Assembly (NCBI GenBank): GCA_008729055.1 | Contig: SDUX01000002.1 | Span: 6,301,485-6,365,484, forward strand | DNA from: Pyropia haitanensis | Taxonomy: Eukaryota; Rhodophyta; Bangiophyceae; Bangiales; Bangiaceae | Direction: 5' to 3' | Length of the DNA: 64,000 nt | Notes under the pieces: generated by a model | Database searches by the model: none | The model's input: only the letters and a program-made list of their open reading frames with translations | Told to the model about the DNA's origin: nothing | Part shown: positions 19,990-32,063 of the stretch, in pieces | Layout of the letters: each line of letters begins with the position of its first letter | Numbering within the stretch: position 1 is the first letter of the stretch | Made by a program: the position numbers and the translations under genes

Positions 19990-21053
19990 CGGTGCGGAAA
20001 GCAAACGCGGGAGGGAGGGACGGCCGTTGGGGGGTGGAGAGGGCGGGCGTGATGGCGGGCGGCGGGCCCGTTGGGGTGGCCATTTCGCAAGACACGGGTG
20101 TGGCGGCAGGCGGTGGGGCGGCGGGGAGCGGAAGGGCGGGGGGAGGGAGTGGCATGGTGGTGGGGGGTGGGGGGAGGCAGGCGAGCGGCTGCGCCCGTCA
20201 GTGGCCGGAGCGCCCGGCGTACAAACCGCACCCGCCGTGGCACCCAGCCAGCGGGCGCCGGCACCCGTGGAGGGCGACGGAAACGCGACGCGCGGCCGCC
20301 GCCTGCCCTTGTGCTCCCCCCCCAGCCGGTCGCGGGCGCACGCGCAGCCACGCGTCGCGCGCCGCCGCGGCGGCGCCATTGTCCGTTGCCCCCTCCCCCC
20401 GCGCCCGCGCCGCCGCGGTGCGGGTGGCCACACCGCCCCCCCCCCCCCCCCCCCCCCACCATCCCCACCCAACCAAAGAAGGGAGAGGTCGTGCACGCGC
20501 GGCGTCCCCGCCGTCACCGCCCGCCGCCCTTCTGTCGCCGCGTCGACACGCGCCGCCCCCCCCCGTGGGCGTCACCCCGAGCGCGCGGTCGCCGCCGCGA
20601 CCATGGCGGCGGCCGCCGCGGCCACCGCGGGCGGCGCTACGCTGTGGCGGCACCAAACCGCCGCCGCCACGGCCGGTGCGGCGGCACGCGCGGGCGGGCG
20701 GCGGGGCGGCGGGCGGCGGGCGGCGGGCGGCGGGCGGTGGTGGCGGCGGCGGCGGCGGGCGGCGGGCGGCGGCGGGGCGGCGGGCGGCCGCGGCACCCCC
20801 GCCGCCGCCGCGGCGCGCGGCGGGCGCGCGCCACGGACCGGCGGGCCCGGCGCGGCCGGTCGTGCCGGCCGCGCTCGACGGCGGCCGCCGCCCGCGGGCG
20901 GCCGCCGCCGTCACCCCGCGGGCGGGCCGCCCCGCGGTCCCCGACGCGTCGGCACTCGCGGCGCGCCGCCCGACCGCCGCCGCGGGCGGGGTGCGGGCGG
21001 CAGCCCGCGCGGCGGCCGCCGCCCACCCCCCGGGGTCTCTGCCGCATCGGACC

Positions 21054-21085
<32 letters not shown>

Positions 21086-21190
21086 AGGTTTTTTTTTTTT
21101 TTTTTTTTTTTTGGGGGGGGGGGGGGGCGGTGCTGCCGGCGGCGGCGGCGGCGGCGGGGGGGGGGGGGGGGCTCGCCACCGTGACGGACG
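19990..21190. other. GC-triplet-rich spacer with a T/G homopolymer block
   Basis: No supported gene. It includes GCGGGCGGC tandem words at 20695-20790 and a T24 run followed by about 15 G (21089-21127). Frames on all strands are low-complexity shadows. Confidence 0.4.
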
Positions 21191-21321
21191 CGTGGCGGGA
21201 GCTAGTAGGGGTGTGGCGGGAGCTAGTAGGGGTGTGGCGGGAGCTAGTAGGGGTGTGGCGGGAGCTAGTAGGGGTGTGGCGGGAGCTAGTAGGGGTGTGG
21301 CGGGAGCTAGTAGGGGTGTGG
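21191..21321. repeat. 21-bp minisatellite, about 6.3 copies
   Basis: Six perfect copies of a 21-bp unit, GTGTGGCGGGAGCTAGTAGG plus one G, recur with GCTAGTAG at 21201, 21222, 21243, 21264, 21285 and 21306. The copies are identical, implying recent expansion. The unit length keeps the frame, giving WRELVGV or GASRGVA repeats on plus and TPLLAPA on minus. Confidence 0.95.
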
Positions 21322-21775
21322 CGGCGGTGCGGTGGCCGCCGCGGCGGCGGCGGCGGCGGCAGGGGCGGCGGCGGCGGCGGCGGCCGCCCCGCTCGGTGCG
21401 GCGGCACGGTCGCGGCGGGGGGGCGGCTCGACGGCGGCGGCGGCGATTGGCCGCCGCCGCCCGTCGCGGTGCCGCCCGTGGGCGGCTGCGGGCTTTTCGC
21501 GCCGCGCCCGCCGGCGGCTGTGCCCACCAGCCGCCCCCCCCCGCTGTCGCTCTTGACATCGCACCCCCCCCACCACGGCCCCTGTCCCTTCCATCCGCGC
21601 GTCACCACGCCCTCCCTCCCCCCCCCCTCTACCACCACCACTACCACCACCACCACCATCACCAACCACCATCACCAACCACCACCACCACCACCACCCA
21701 CCCCACTCCCACCGGCGGTGGCACCCGCTGCCGGCCGTCGGCGGTGGCCGCCGCACCCCCCACCCGCCACCACGG

Positions 21776-22986
21776 ATGGAGCGCGGCCCGTTTGGCATTG
21801 CGTGGCGGCGGCTGGCGGTGGTGCGCGTCGACGCGGCGGTGGGCACCATGGCGCGGGATCACCTGGCCAACGAGCGGTGCGTGGAGGGGGGGGGGGGGGG
21901 GGGGGGGGGTGCCACGCGTGCGAGGGTGGTGGGGTTGGGGGGGGGTGGGGGGGTGCCGGGGGGGGGGGTGAGTGTGGGGGTGGGGGTGGGGGGGGGGGGG
22001 GGGAGGCGCCGACGACGCCGTGACTTTTTTTTTTGGGGGCATGGGCGGTCCCGCCGTGGGGAGCGGCGGGAGTGGGGGGGTTGGTGCGTGTCGTGTCGCG
22101 CGCGTGCTGGTGGGGGGGTGGTGGACTGCACCGGGACGCGCGCCGCGGCAGCGGCGGCCGCGGTGTGGCGGTCCGCGGCGGGTGTTTCGCGCTGGGCGGC
22201 TGCTAACCCGCGGCGTTACCCCCCGTCCCTCCCGCCATGGACCGGCTGCGTGCATCGTGTGGCCGCCGCGGGAGGGCGTGGCCGCGTGTGTCGTGGGGGG
22301 GGGGGGGGGGGGGGCGCTGCCGTCGGTTGCCCGCCCTCCCCCGCCCCCTGCCGTCCTCCCGCCGCCGCGGCTGCCGTGCACCCGCGCGTCCCTACGCGTG
22401 GCGACGTGGCCACGACGCGGGCCTGCCGGTCGTTTTGCTCTTGCCATCCGCGCCGTCCTCCCCCCCTCTCTGCCTCTGCCACACGCTCCTCTGCGTCGCG
22501 CCGGCTGCCATCCATTCCCGCGCTCCGCTTCCATGGCGACGCTGTCGTCCCACACGGGGTCACCCCGCTGGCGTCTCCCCACTGCGCGCGCCCCCCCCCT
22601 CCCCCTCAACCCCCGTGTCCCCCCTCCCGCCGTTCTCGACAAAACGGTCTCCCCCCCCCCGCCCCCCCCCCCCCATCCCGCCGCTTTCCCCCCCCCCCCC
22701 CAACACCCATCCCACCACAGCACCTTCCTCGCCCTCCTCCGCACCGCCATCATCCTCTCGGGGGTGGGCGTCAGCCTCCACCTCGGCGCCGTCCGCCGCG
22801 GCGCCGCGGTCGGCGTCGCGCTCACCGCCGCGGGGGTGGGCCTCGCCGCCACCGCCGCGGGCGCCTACTACGCCGCCGCCGCCGCGAGGGAGCGGGAGGA
22901 GGTGGGGGGGGGTGGGGGGGGTGGGGGGGGGGGCGCTGCTCGCCGCCGCCGCCCTGGGCGTCACCGCGTGTGTCCTTTTGTTGTGA
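21776..22986 (+). CDS. DUF202/VTC1-like three-helix membrane protein, two exons, frame break in exon 2
   Basis: Exon 1 (21776-21876) ends MARDHLANER at donor GTGCGT; exon 2 starts at 22721 after a C-rich tract ending CCACAG. The in-phase join gives DHLANERTFLALLRTAIILS, the signature of the DUF202 domain found in bacterial YidH-type proteins and in VTC1/VTC4 of the acidocalcisome polyphosphate polymerase. Two transmembrane helices follow (TAIILSGVGVSLHLG and GLAATAAGAYYAAAA). A third helix, LLAAAALGVTACVLLL, ends at TGA 22984-22986 but lies one frame over, with the change inside the G-runs at 22901-22932; no AG is available there for an intron. Expected location is an internal or vacuolar membrane. 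The ATG at 21776 is the first in frame; a longer N-terminal domain upstream cannot be excluded. Confidence 0.8.
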
Positions 22987-23086
22987 GGGGGGGGGGGGGG
23001 CGATGATGGGGCGGGGAGGGGGGGGGTGACCCACCCACGGACCCACGGCGGAGCGGTGCAGCTGCCGTCCGCTGCGGGCGTGCCCT

Positions 23087-24311
23087 CTATAGGCAAGCTC
23101 GGGTGTGTAGGAAGGAGGACAGCAGCAAGAACAACAGGCGCCAGGTGGCCGGGCGGAATGGGCGGCAGGGGGTAATGGCTACAACGGGCGGCTCGTTTCC
23201 CTTCTCCTTCCCCCCCCCAGCATCTCCCAAACCCCATCCCCCCCCCCCCCCCCGGCGCGGTCCGCCCACGCTACCCCCCCCCCCCACGGCAGCGGCGGCC
23301 GCCTCCAACGTGGCCAGCCGCCCCTCCAGCACCCCCACCGCCCGACGCCCCCGCCGCGCCGCCGCGACCGCGTCGGCAATCCCCACCGCCGCGGCGGCGG
23401 CGGCCGCGTCGGCCGCCGCCTCGGCGGCGGCGGCCGCCACCACCGCCGCCGCGGCGGCGGAGAGGGTAACCGCGTGCCAGCCGTCGGCGTCGACGGCGAG
23501 CGTGGCGACCGCGGAGAGGGTGCGGCGCGTCGCGACGGCCGCGGCGGTGGTGGAGGGGGTGAGGGCGGAGGGGGGGCGGGGGGGGGTGCCCGTGGCGGGA
23601 GCGCCGCGCGCTGGTGGTGTCGTGCGTGGCTGTGGCGGCGGGGGGGGGACGGAGCGGAAGCGGGGGGGGGTGGGGGGGGGATGACCGGCCGCGCGGCGGC
23701 GACGACTGCAGCCGCGGGTGGGGGAAGGGGGGGTGCGGCCGCCGCCGCCGCCGCCACCGCCGGGGGTGGGAGGGGGGAAGGTGGCGCCGCCACCACCGGC
23801 GACAGGCGGGGGGAAGGGCACGCCGCCGCCGCCGCCGGCCGCAGGACGGAAGGCGGCTTGGCCGCCGTCGCCGACAAGAGGGGGGACGGCGGCGCCGCCA
23901 CCGCTGCCAGACCGGGCGGCGACGGTGGCGCCGCCGCCGCCAGACCGGGCGGGCGGGTCGGCGGCACCGCCACCTGGACAGCCGCCGCCGCCACCGGCGG
24001 CGGCACTGGCGGCGACGGCCCCGCAAAGTCCTCCACCCGCCGCACCCGCTGCCGGCGGGGCCGCGGCGGCGGCGACGGCGGCGGCGACGCGGCCGGCAGC
24101 GCGTCGGGCGCGCCCCCCACGCGGTCCGCCTCGCGGTGGCGGGGCTGGGGGGTGGGCGACGCGGGCGCCGACAGCGGGGAGGTGACCAGGCTGACCGCCG
24201 AGGACGCGCCCGACGGCGCGACCGACCGCCAGCCGCCGCCGCCGTCGCTGTCGTCGTCGTCGGGGAAGGCGCAGTGGAGGTCCAGGGGGGGGGGCACGGC
24301 GGCGGGGGGGG

Positions 24312-24353
<42 letters not shown>

Positions 24354-25004
24354 GCACCCGCCGCCGCCGCCACCGCCGCCCCACAGCACCCCCATCAGCG
24401 GCGACGCGCACCGGCCAGCCGGGGGGGGCGGCCGGGTGGCCGTGTCCGCCGCGGGTGGGCCCGCCAGCCGCCGCGCTGGGGGAGGTGCAGCCGCCGCCGT
24501 CGGCGGCGGCGGCGGCGACGGCAGCGGCGGCGCCGCCGCGGTCACTCTGCGCGGCAGCCGCGGCGGAGGCCTCGTCGATGCCGCCGCCGCCGCCGCCGCC
24601 ACTGTTGCGGCGGCCGGGCGAGGATCGCGGCGGGCAGCGGCGGCGGCGGCAGAGGGGGCGGCCGTGATGGCGGCGGCGGTGGTGCCCGTCGGTGGCGCCC
24701 GCCTCCTCCCAATGGCCGACGCTCGGGACACGGCAGGTCGCCGCGACGGCGGGCGCGCCGGAGGCTGCGACGGCGGCGGCGACGGCCGCACCGCCGCCGC
24801 GGCCGCCGCCGTCGCCACGGGCGCCGCGTCGTCGGCGGCGGCGGGCGTGACGGGGCTGCCCACCCGCGGCGGCGGCGGCGGCAGCGGCGGCGCGCCCGCC
24901 CGCCGCGGCGGCACCGCCCGCGGCGCCGCGCGCGTCACGACCGACGCGACCGCCTGTGCGACGGGGTCGTTGGCGCCGCCGCCGCCTCGGCCGACCTGGA
25001 CGCC

Positions 25005-25057
<53 letters not shown>

Positions 25058-25430
25058 GCCCGGCGGGCGCTGCCCGCGGCCGCCGCGGCCGCCTGATCCC
25101 CGTGGCTGTGGCTGTCCCGGCGGCGGGCGGCGGCGGCGTGGCAGTGGAGGTGACGGCGGCGGCGGCCGGTGCAGCGGCCGTCGCGGGCGCGGCGACGGCG
25201 GGCAGGCCTCGAGGGCCGCTCGTAGGGGCGGCGGGTCGGCTGCTGCGGCCGCCGCCGCCAGCGGCGGTGGTCCCCACCGGCCGCGGCCGTCGGAGGGATC
25301 GGGCCGGCGCGGCGGCAGCGGCGGTGGCGGCAGCGGCCGCGGCGGCCGACGCGGCGGCAGGCGCCACCGGCCTCGGCCGTCGGATGGAGCGTGGCGGGGG
25401 GGCGACGGCGACGGCGGCAGCGGGCGCCAT
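23087..25430 (-). CDS. Pro/Ala-rich low-complexity protein, frames unresolved
   Basis: The best start is ATG 25430 (MAPAAAVAVAPPPRS). The early part carries an internal repeat, RSIRRPRPVAPAAA and RSLRRPRPVGTTAAG. Further on are more ordinary pieces: GANDPVAQAVASVVTRAAPR near 24960, then in a second frame LHCAFPDDDDSDGGGGWRS (near 24260) and RRVEDFAGPSPPVPPP, then in a third LSAVATLAVDADGWHAVTLS near 23480 and an Ala-rich coil with RAVGVLEGRLATLEAA. The changes of frame coincide with C/G-runs or unrecognised introns. The 3' end is uncertain: one frame runs to 23087 with a hydrophobic tail (WRLLFLLLSSFL). No domain is recognised. Confidence 0.4.
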
Positions 25431-27715
25431 GGCGGGCGTGCAGCGGCCGCTCGGGGTGGGTGACGAAGACGACGGCGGGGGGGGGGAGGGAGGTCGCACC
25501 AGTCACGGCCGAGGTGGGAGCAGAGTCGGGGGGAAGAGGACCGCGCACTCCCAACGAGCCGGCGGCGCAAACAGGGACGATGATGCAAACGGCTGCTGCT
25601 CGCACCGGTGGCGAGTCACGCGGGCAACAGTCGTCGGCACCGCCGACCTCCTCCGCGGCCGCTTTGTATGCAGGCCCAGCCCCGCACCGACAGTGTCCGG
25701 GACAGTGTCCTGCCTCTCCCGCTCCCAGCCCTCCCGGAATGGTGCTGTGTGCGCGCCTCCCTCCCACCCACCCCGCTCCCGCCGCCCGCTATGCCATGCG
25801 ACGCGGCCGACCGCGCGGCCGTGCACCGGCTACCGGCAGCCACGCAGGCACAGGGCAAACGCGGGGAAGGCGGCGAGCGCGGCTGCCGGTCGGCCCCCCC
25901 CCCTCCCTCCAGCGCCGCCTCGCCAGCAGTGGCGCACGCCGCGCGCCTGCGCCACGGCGGCTGTCATCAAAGAGCCGAGCTGCCCGGCGGCGCCCGGTCC
26001 GCCCACGATCGGGGGCGGGCGGCGGGCGGGATGGAGCCATTGGCGGCCCGAGAGCGGATTTGAGGGGGTGTGCCCCGGCCGACCTGCCACCGTGGATTGG
26101 GAGGCGGGGGGGGGGGCCGGCGGCGGTCCCCCGCGGGAGCGCCCGCGCCGGCACGTGCGCCGCGGATCGCTGCGGACGCACGGCGTGGCGTGGCGTGGGC
26201 GGGTCGCCGCCATGCCGCGGCGCTGCGTGGTGCGACCGGCCCCCCCGGCAGGCGCTGCGCGGCAAACGTGGCGCGTGTGGCGCTGCCCAGCGCCGCCTAG
26301 CTAGCGCGAGCGTGTGTATCACGCCTCGATGACACCCCCTTGATGGCCACGGGCGGCCATAGCGACGCGGCCGCCAGACGGTGTGGGGACCCGCCGCGCG
26401 CGCGCGTCGACGGCCGGGCCGCGACGCCCCACGCGACGACCGGTGGACCGTGCCGGTCGGGCGGGTTTGTCCGTGGGTGGCAGCCGCTGGCAGCAGCACG
26501 GCGCGGGAGTGCGGGCCGTGGGACTGCGGTGCGTTTGGGAAGGTGGGCGCGCTGTTTGAGGGGGCGCGGCAGGCGCGGGAGGAGGCGCAGAATGAGCGAG
26601 TACGTAGGCACCCACAGTGCGTCAGTGTGCGGGAGGAAAAAAAAAAAACGGCCGCTGGGTGTGTGGACCTGGGAGGGAGGAGAGGCGGGAAACGGGGGCG
26701 TGCCACGACGCACTGCCACTGGTAAGCGGCGGGGGAGGAGTGACCGCACGGCGGCCCGCTCGAATGCGGTCGCCCGTCTGGCGCAGACCAGCCAGCCGCG
26801 GCAGCCTGACGTCGACCGACGGCTGACCGGCCGCGCGCCCACGGCGGATCGGCGGTGCCCCCCCACGACGGATCGGCGGTCCCCTCCCCGCCCGGCATCC
26901 GCCCGGCACTTGCACCTGCCGGTGGCGGGAGGAGCGGGAGCGCACGTCACGCGGCGTCACGTGGCGGCGGCCGCCGCTGCCGCCGGCGACCGCGCGCGCG
27001 CGCGCCGCGTCGCCGTCGTGGTCGCCCTTGTCCGCCATTCGCCCCTTGGCGTCGTGTTCCCCGACGCACCGTGGGGGACGCACGGCCTTCCTCCCCGCGG
27101 CCCTACGGCACGGCTCGGCGTCGACACGACGTGGCGGCGGCACACACGCCCGATCAGCTAACGCATCTTTTCCACTCTTGTTGTCGCGTTTTTTGTTGTT
27201 GTTGTCGTAGCGCACTCGCACGAGTGATGGACGGCTCTTCTGCGCACTCTCTTTCCCGCCTCCCGCTCTTGCTGCATCCCTCCCGCCCGCGCCCGCAGAC
27301 TTGTCTTTGCGGACAAGGATGGCGAAGACACAGCTACGGGATATATTCACCCCCACAGCAGAGGGGGGGGACCACGCTTCAGCCAGCGCCCGCCCGTGCG
27401 CTCGCAACAGCGCCAACGCATATGCCGCGCGGCGGCCGCCCCGCTCGATGCGGCAGGCCAGAAGGCCTCTTCCCACACGGGGTCGCCACCCACCTCCCTC
27501 TCGTCCCCAGCGAGAATGGGTGGCGTCGCGTCCGCGGTGTCGGGGAAGCGCCAGCCGTCCGCGGCGTCGCGACCGTCGCTGGGAGGGGGAGGGGTGGGAT
27601 GACAGCAAAGCGCAGCCAACACACCAAAACCAGCAGCGCAGCAGCAGGGAGGGGCCGCGCGGGAGGCGAGACCACTCCGTGCACACCTGGCGCGTCCCCG
27701 CCCCACCACCCCCCA
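25431..27715. other. Spacer without a supported gene
   Basis: Many competing frames, none with recognised motifs. From about 27150 composition becomes T-richer (GTTGTTGTTGTCG at 27190-27210). It should contain the promoter of the minus-strand Pro/Ala-rich gene and the 3' region of the F-box gene. Confidence 0.4.
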
Positions 27716-29547
27716 TCACCACACGGGAAAAGTCGAGTGCCACACGAGCTTGGCCGGCGGCCGCCGCACGGCGAGGCGGGCGGCGACCTCGGCGGCCTCG
27801 GCGCTGCCCAGCCCGCGGCAGCCCGCCAGCACCAGCACCCGCACGCGCGCGGGCCACCAGTCGAGGGGCCCCTCAAAGTCTTCCGCCCACACCACCGACG
27901 ACCGCAGCGTGACGCGGACCGTGCCGTCGCCGCCGCCGCCGCCGCCCCCACCGCCGCCGCCCGCGCCGAGCGCCTCGAGCGCGTCGGCGAGGCACGCGGA
28001 CCCCCAGTCGGCCACGTGGAGGACCAGCGCCGGCAGCGCACCGAGGGCGGGCGCCGCCGCGAGCAGCGCCTCCCCGTCGAGCGCGCCCACGTCGAGGTGG
28101 GCGAGGCCCGCCGCGGCCGCGCCGCCGAGCGCCCGCAGCCCATCCGCGGAGAGGCCCTCCGTGTCGGCCAGGTGCAGCCGCCGCAGCCGCCCCGCCGATG
28201 CGCCGAGGAGGGCCGCCACGTGCGCGTCGGAGAGGGGGGTGGGGATGGACAGCGCGCGCGGGAAGGCGCGGAGGGAGAGGAGGGCGGTGGTGAGGAGGCC
28301 GCCGACGGCGGGGCCGTACAGGCCGGGCGACAGGAGCAGCGTGTCAAAGGTGCGGGCGCCAAAGAAGCGGGAGAGGTCGGGGAAGTAGGCGATGGAGGCC
28401 GCCTCGGCCAGCGCCGATGACAGGTCCAGGTGGTCCAGGACCGGCAGGTGCGCCGGCCGGGGGCGGCCGCCGCGGCCGCCGCCGCGGCCGCCGCCCCCGC
28501 CGCCGGGCCCACAGTCGACGCCGCCGCCGCCACTGCGGCCACCGCTGCCACCGCCGCCACCACCGTCACCGCCGCCACCGCCGCCGCCACCGCCGCAGTC
28601 ACCGCCGCCGTCACCGCCGCCGCCGCCAGCATCGCCGTCGCCACCCCCACCGCCACCACCACCGCCCCCCCCCCCGCCCCCTCCTCCACGGCCGGCGCGG
28701 ACCGCGAGAGAAACCGCAGCGCGTTGGCCGACAGCCCGCTCCGCCGGCCCAGCGTCAGGCGCCGCAGCGCCGGCGCGATGCGGGACAGCGCGCGGGCGGC
28801 CCCCCCCCCCAGGGCGCCGCTCGTTGCCACCGCGGCGAGCCGTGGCGCGACGGGGAGCGCCTCGAGGAGCGCCCGCAGCGCCGGGTAGCGGTGGTCGTCG
28901 GGCACGTCGACGACCAACGCGTCGAGCGTGGCCACGTGCGCGGCGGTAGCCGCGGCGACGGGGCGCGCCCAGGCGGCGCGAGTGTAGCCGGCGGCGCGGT
29001 TGGCAGAGCGGAGCGTGTGGGAGAGGCACCGCAGGGGGGCCGCCGACAGCCGGCTGACGACGGGGGGGGGGGCACGGCCGCAGCGTCGCGGCCAGGCGGT
29101 GCCGCCGCCGCTGCCGCCGCGCCGCCGACCCCAGCCGCAGCCCGCCGCGGCGCCCGCCGCGGCGCGGCGGCCGCGTCGGCGCCCCCCCCCCCTCCTCCTC
29201 GGAGCCCCCCCCCTCCCCCCCCGGCGTGAGGTACGCCGGGTGCTCGGCGAGGAACGAGTCGCCCTGCCAGTGCAGCCGCAAGCTCCGCAGCCGCAGCGTC
29301 GGCAGCACGCGCAGCAGCGCGACGGACCACACGTAAAACAGCCACCCCGCCCGGTCATCGGCGCAGGTGGTCTCCCAAACGCCCGCCGCGAGCGCGCGTG
29401 GCCCCGCCGCGGCGGGCGCGTCCACGTGGACGGGGGCGGTGAGGTGGGCGAGCCGCGGCAGCCGCCGGAGGAGCGCCGCGACGGCCGCAACGGCGGCGGC
29501 AACGCCCGCGGCGGCGGCGGGGAGTGGCCGTGGTGGCGGCGCGTCGG

Positions 29548-29578
<31 letters not shown>

Positions 29579-29883
29579 GGCCAGCCGCCGCACGCAGCGT
29601 GGCGGCGGGAGGCCGAGCGACACGCCCGTGACGGAGCGGCCGACCGCGGCGCGGGCGGCGCGGCAGGTGGCGGCGAACGGCGCGAGGCCCCGCCAGTGGG
29701 CGGCGGTGGTGATGGTGGCGGGGGGGGGGGCGTATGGCGGGCGGCGGGTGAGGTTCTCCCACTCGTCGGGGTGGCCGGGGGGGGGGGGGGGCCCGCCGGC
29801 ACGTGCAGGTCCGCGTGGAGAAGGGCGGTGAGGGCGGCGACGATGGTGTCGAGGAGCTCGTCGGGCAGCGCCGCGAGGCTCAT
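27716..29883 (-). CDS. F-box / leucine-rich protein with one intron and homopolymer frame breaks
   Basis: ATG 29883 gives MSLAALPDELLDTIVAAL, an F-box start, followed in the next frame (after the C14 run at 29778-29791) by WRGLAPFAATCRAARAAV. An intron at 29234-29054 (donor GTACCT, acceptor CGTCAG, 181 nt) joins FLAEHPA to RLSAAPLRCLSHTLRSAN in phase. Leucine-rich-type repeats follow: HVATLDALVVDVPDDHRYPA, APALRRLTLGRRSGLSANAL, then after a long GGC/GGT tract (28690-28490) in another frame LPVLDHLDLSSALAEAAS, GRLRRLHLADTEGLSADGL and VRVLVLAGCRGLGSAEAA. It ends AKLVWHSTFPVW and TGA at 27716. F-box/LRR proteins are substrate adaptors of SCF ubiquitin ligases, the F-box binding Skp1 and the LRRs the target. 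The 5' break could also be a 46-nt intron, which would be very short. Confidence 0.7.
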
Positions 29884-31044
29884 GATGACGGGCCCCAAGG
29901 GTGGGGGGTGGGAAAAGGAGGGGGGTGGCCAAGAGAGGGGGTGGGGGGGGGGCCGTAATCAGTAGCAGCCAGGGGATGCGCCGCCGCACCTGACACCCGT
30001 GACGAGGATGCAAGTCGTCGCGAGGGCCGAGCGGGACGCCGGCTGCACCGAGACGGTGAAAGGGTGGTCGCCAACCCGATTTCGACGCCTCGAGACATGC
30101 GACGCCAATGAACACGGGTCCGCCTTTGAAATGTTCCGTTTGATCGAATTCATCGGTGGCACAACTGCGGGACTCCCCAAAGAGATCTACCTGAGGGCAC
30201 AGCCACAATGTCGACTAACGGCCATATTGGCCGGGATTCGTGCCACGAATTCGAAACGTGGCGCCTATATTTAAACGTGGCGCAGATCGCGCCGTTCCGC
30301 GATGTCAACGGACTAGAGACTTTCAGCACCTAGGATTCCCATAAGATTACCTTATACTTCCGCCACGTGTGCCACGCGTCACCACTATACGGTAAAGTGA
30401 TAAGGACAGGTCCTCTATGTCGCCGATCTTGGGATCTTTCACGACATGGGTCAGAGGTTTCCCGTACCTTGAATATGTATTGAAGTGCCACGTGTGCCAT
30501 CATGGCTGCATTTCTGACGGTGCCATTCCCAAGAAGCGCTGGAGGGTGCAGCTGTCGCTTGCGGGTTGGCACCCCAACATCGCTCGTCCGCGCTGCACGG
30601 TGGTGAGGCAACAGATATAAACAGCACGACTCCCCCCCTGCCACGCCCCCCCGATTGTTCCTTGTTCATCTTCCCCCCCCCCATCCCCGCCCTCGTCCGT
30701 TGCTGCTCACGCCGCACGTGCAGGGGCATCTTCCCCCCTCAATTGGTGTCTTCCACCAACCCCTTGTCGTCGCTGCTGCCGGCGGCGTCACCCCCACCTA
30801 GCAAGGTGCTCCAGTCGGGTGGCCGCTCGGGAGATGCGTTCCACCTCGCAGACAGGGGGAAACCAGCACCACGGCTGCATTCGTCGCGCACCGGTACTCC
30901 GCCTCACACAAGCCCTACTCAACTACGTTCTCGGGTCAACAAATAATGACACACTAGAGAATGTTCCAAAGCTGAAAGTCTGAGAGTGCGTTTTCCCGTC
31001 CCGCAGCCGTGGGCCACGTAAGCGCCACGTTACGGACATCCTAC
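29884..31044. other. Lower-GC spacer with repeated short words
   Basis: No supported gene. It contains two copies of GCCACGTGTGCCA (near 30362 and 30486), two copies of AAACGTGGCGC (near 30258 and 30275), a TATAAA at 30616 and a 17-base sequence at 30654-30670 that also occurs at 2600. It may hold promoters on both sides. Confidence 0.4.
30616..30621 (+). promoter_or_regulatory. TATA-like box
   Basis: TATAAA on the plus strand, 33 nt before a 17-base sequence (30654-30670) shared with 2600-2616. The spacing suits a core promoter with that shared sequence near the transcription start, but no downstream coding exon was identified. Confidence 0.3.
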
Positions 31045-32063
31045 CCCCCCCCCCCCCCCCCGCCGCCGCCTCCACCGCCGCACCCGTCGCGGCCGCCACG
31101 TTGCCCGCCGAGGGTACCCCTGCGAGCGCCACTGCCGCCGCCGCGGTCGCCGCCGCCATGGCCGCCTCAGCCGCCGCGGCGGGCAGGCCGCGGTCGTCGG
31201 CCGCGGCGGCAGCGCCCGGAGGCAGCGGCGCCTTGCCGTCGCCGCCGCCGCTCCTTCCCCCTGGCCTCGTCGCCGCCGCCAGCGGCCGCGACCGTGAGCG
31301 CGGCGCGCAGGCGGCGGCGTGAAGGATGGCCGTCGTCGCCGGTACGGACGCGCCGCAAGTGTCACAGGGGGTGGGGGGGGGAGACGGCTCGGGTGGCGGC
31401 GACAGGTCATCCATGGTGGGGGGGGGGTCAGCTGGGTGGGGTGTGGTACTGTGACGACTGAAGAGGGAGGGACAGGGGAGGGGGGGGGGAAGGGGGGGGA
31501 ACCGCGCCCGACGGCCAGCTGGGCAGGTACCGCCGCCGCCGCCGATGTCGCTGTAGGGCGCCCACCTGCGACGCGCCCGACCGGGATTCGCGCACAGCGG
31601 CAGCTGTTGCCGCCGCCGACTCCGCCGCCGACGACGTGATCGCGGAGGCGGCTGCGGTCGGCAGGTCCGTCGCGCAGTCGTCGACCATCCGTGGCCGGGC
31701 GTTCCAGCGGACGTACACGCGGGAGCTCGAGACGGCGATCGTCAACGGAGAAGGGGCGACGACGGCGAACGTGGCCGCCGCGGGGACGCTGCGACGCGCG
31801 AATGCAGTGTTGTTCGAGATAGTGGCGGTGGCCGAGCGTTGCTGCCCGGAGGGAGGGGGAGAGGGCGATGGGGGAGGGATATCGCTGCCGGGCACCTCGG
31901 GGCCGCCGGGGGCGCCGCCGCCACCACCTGTGCCGCGGCCGCCTCACGCACCGCCGCCGCCGTCGCAGCCACTGCCGCCTCCGTCATCTTCTCGAGGCCC
32001 CGACGCCGCCTCCGTTGGGGCGGCGCAAGTTGGCGTCGCCTCCAAGTTTACTTCCTTTGCCAT
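31045..32063 (-). CDS. Candidate C2HC zinc-finger protein, structure approximate
   Basis: ATG 32063 gives MAKEVNLEATPTCAAPTEAA. A frame then continues over 31895-31550 with well-mixed sequence: QQRSATATISNNTAFARRSV, SPLTIAVSSSRVYVRWNARP, MVDDCATDLPTAAASA. Further down, in another frame from 31414, comes MDDLSPPPEPSPPPTPCDTC and then GASVPATTAILHAAAC, a Cys-x2-Cys-x13-His-x3-Cys pattern typical of small C2HC zinc fingers. The frames are separated by C-runs and possible short introns; the last visible exon could end at a donor GTAGGA near 31045. It is supported by unusual compositional quality on one strand; function beyond zinc binding cannot be given. The alternative is two separate small genes. 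Confidence 0.4.
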
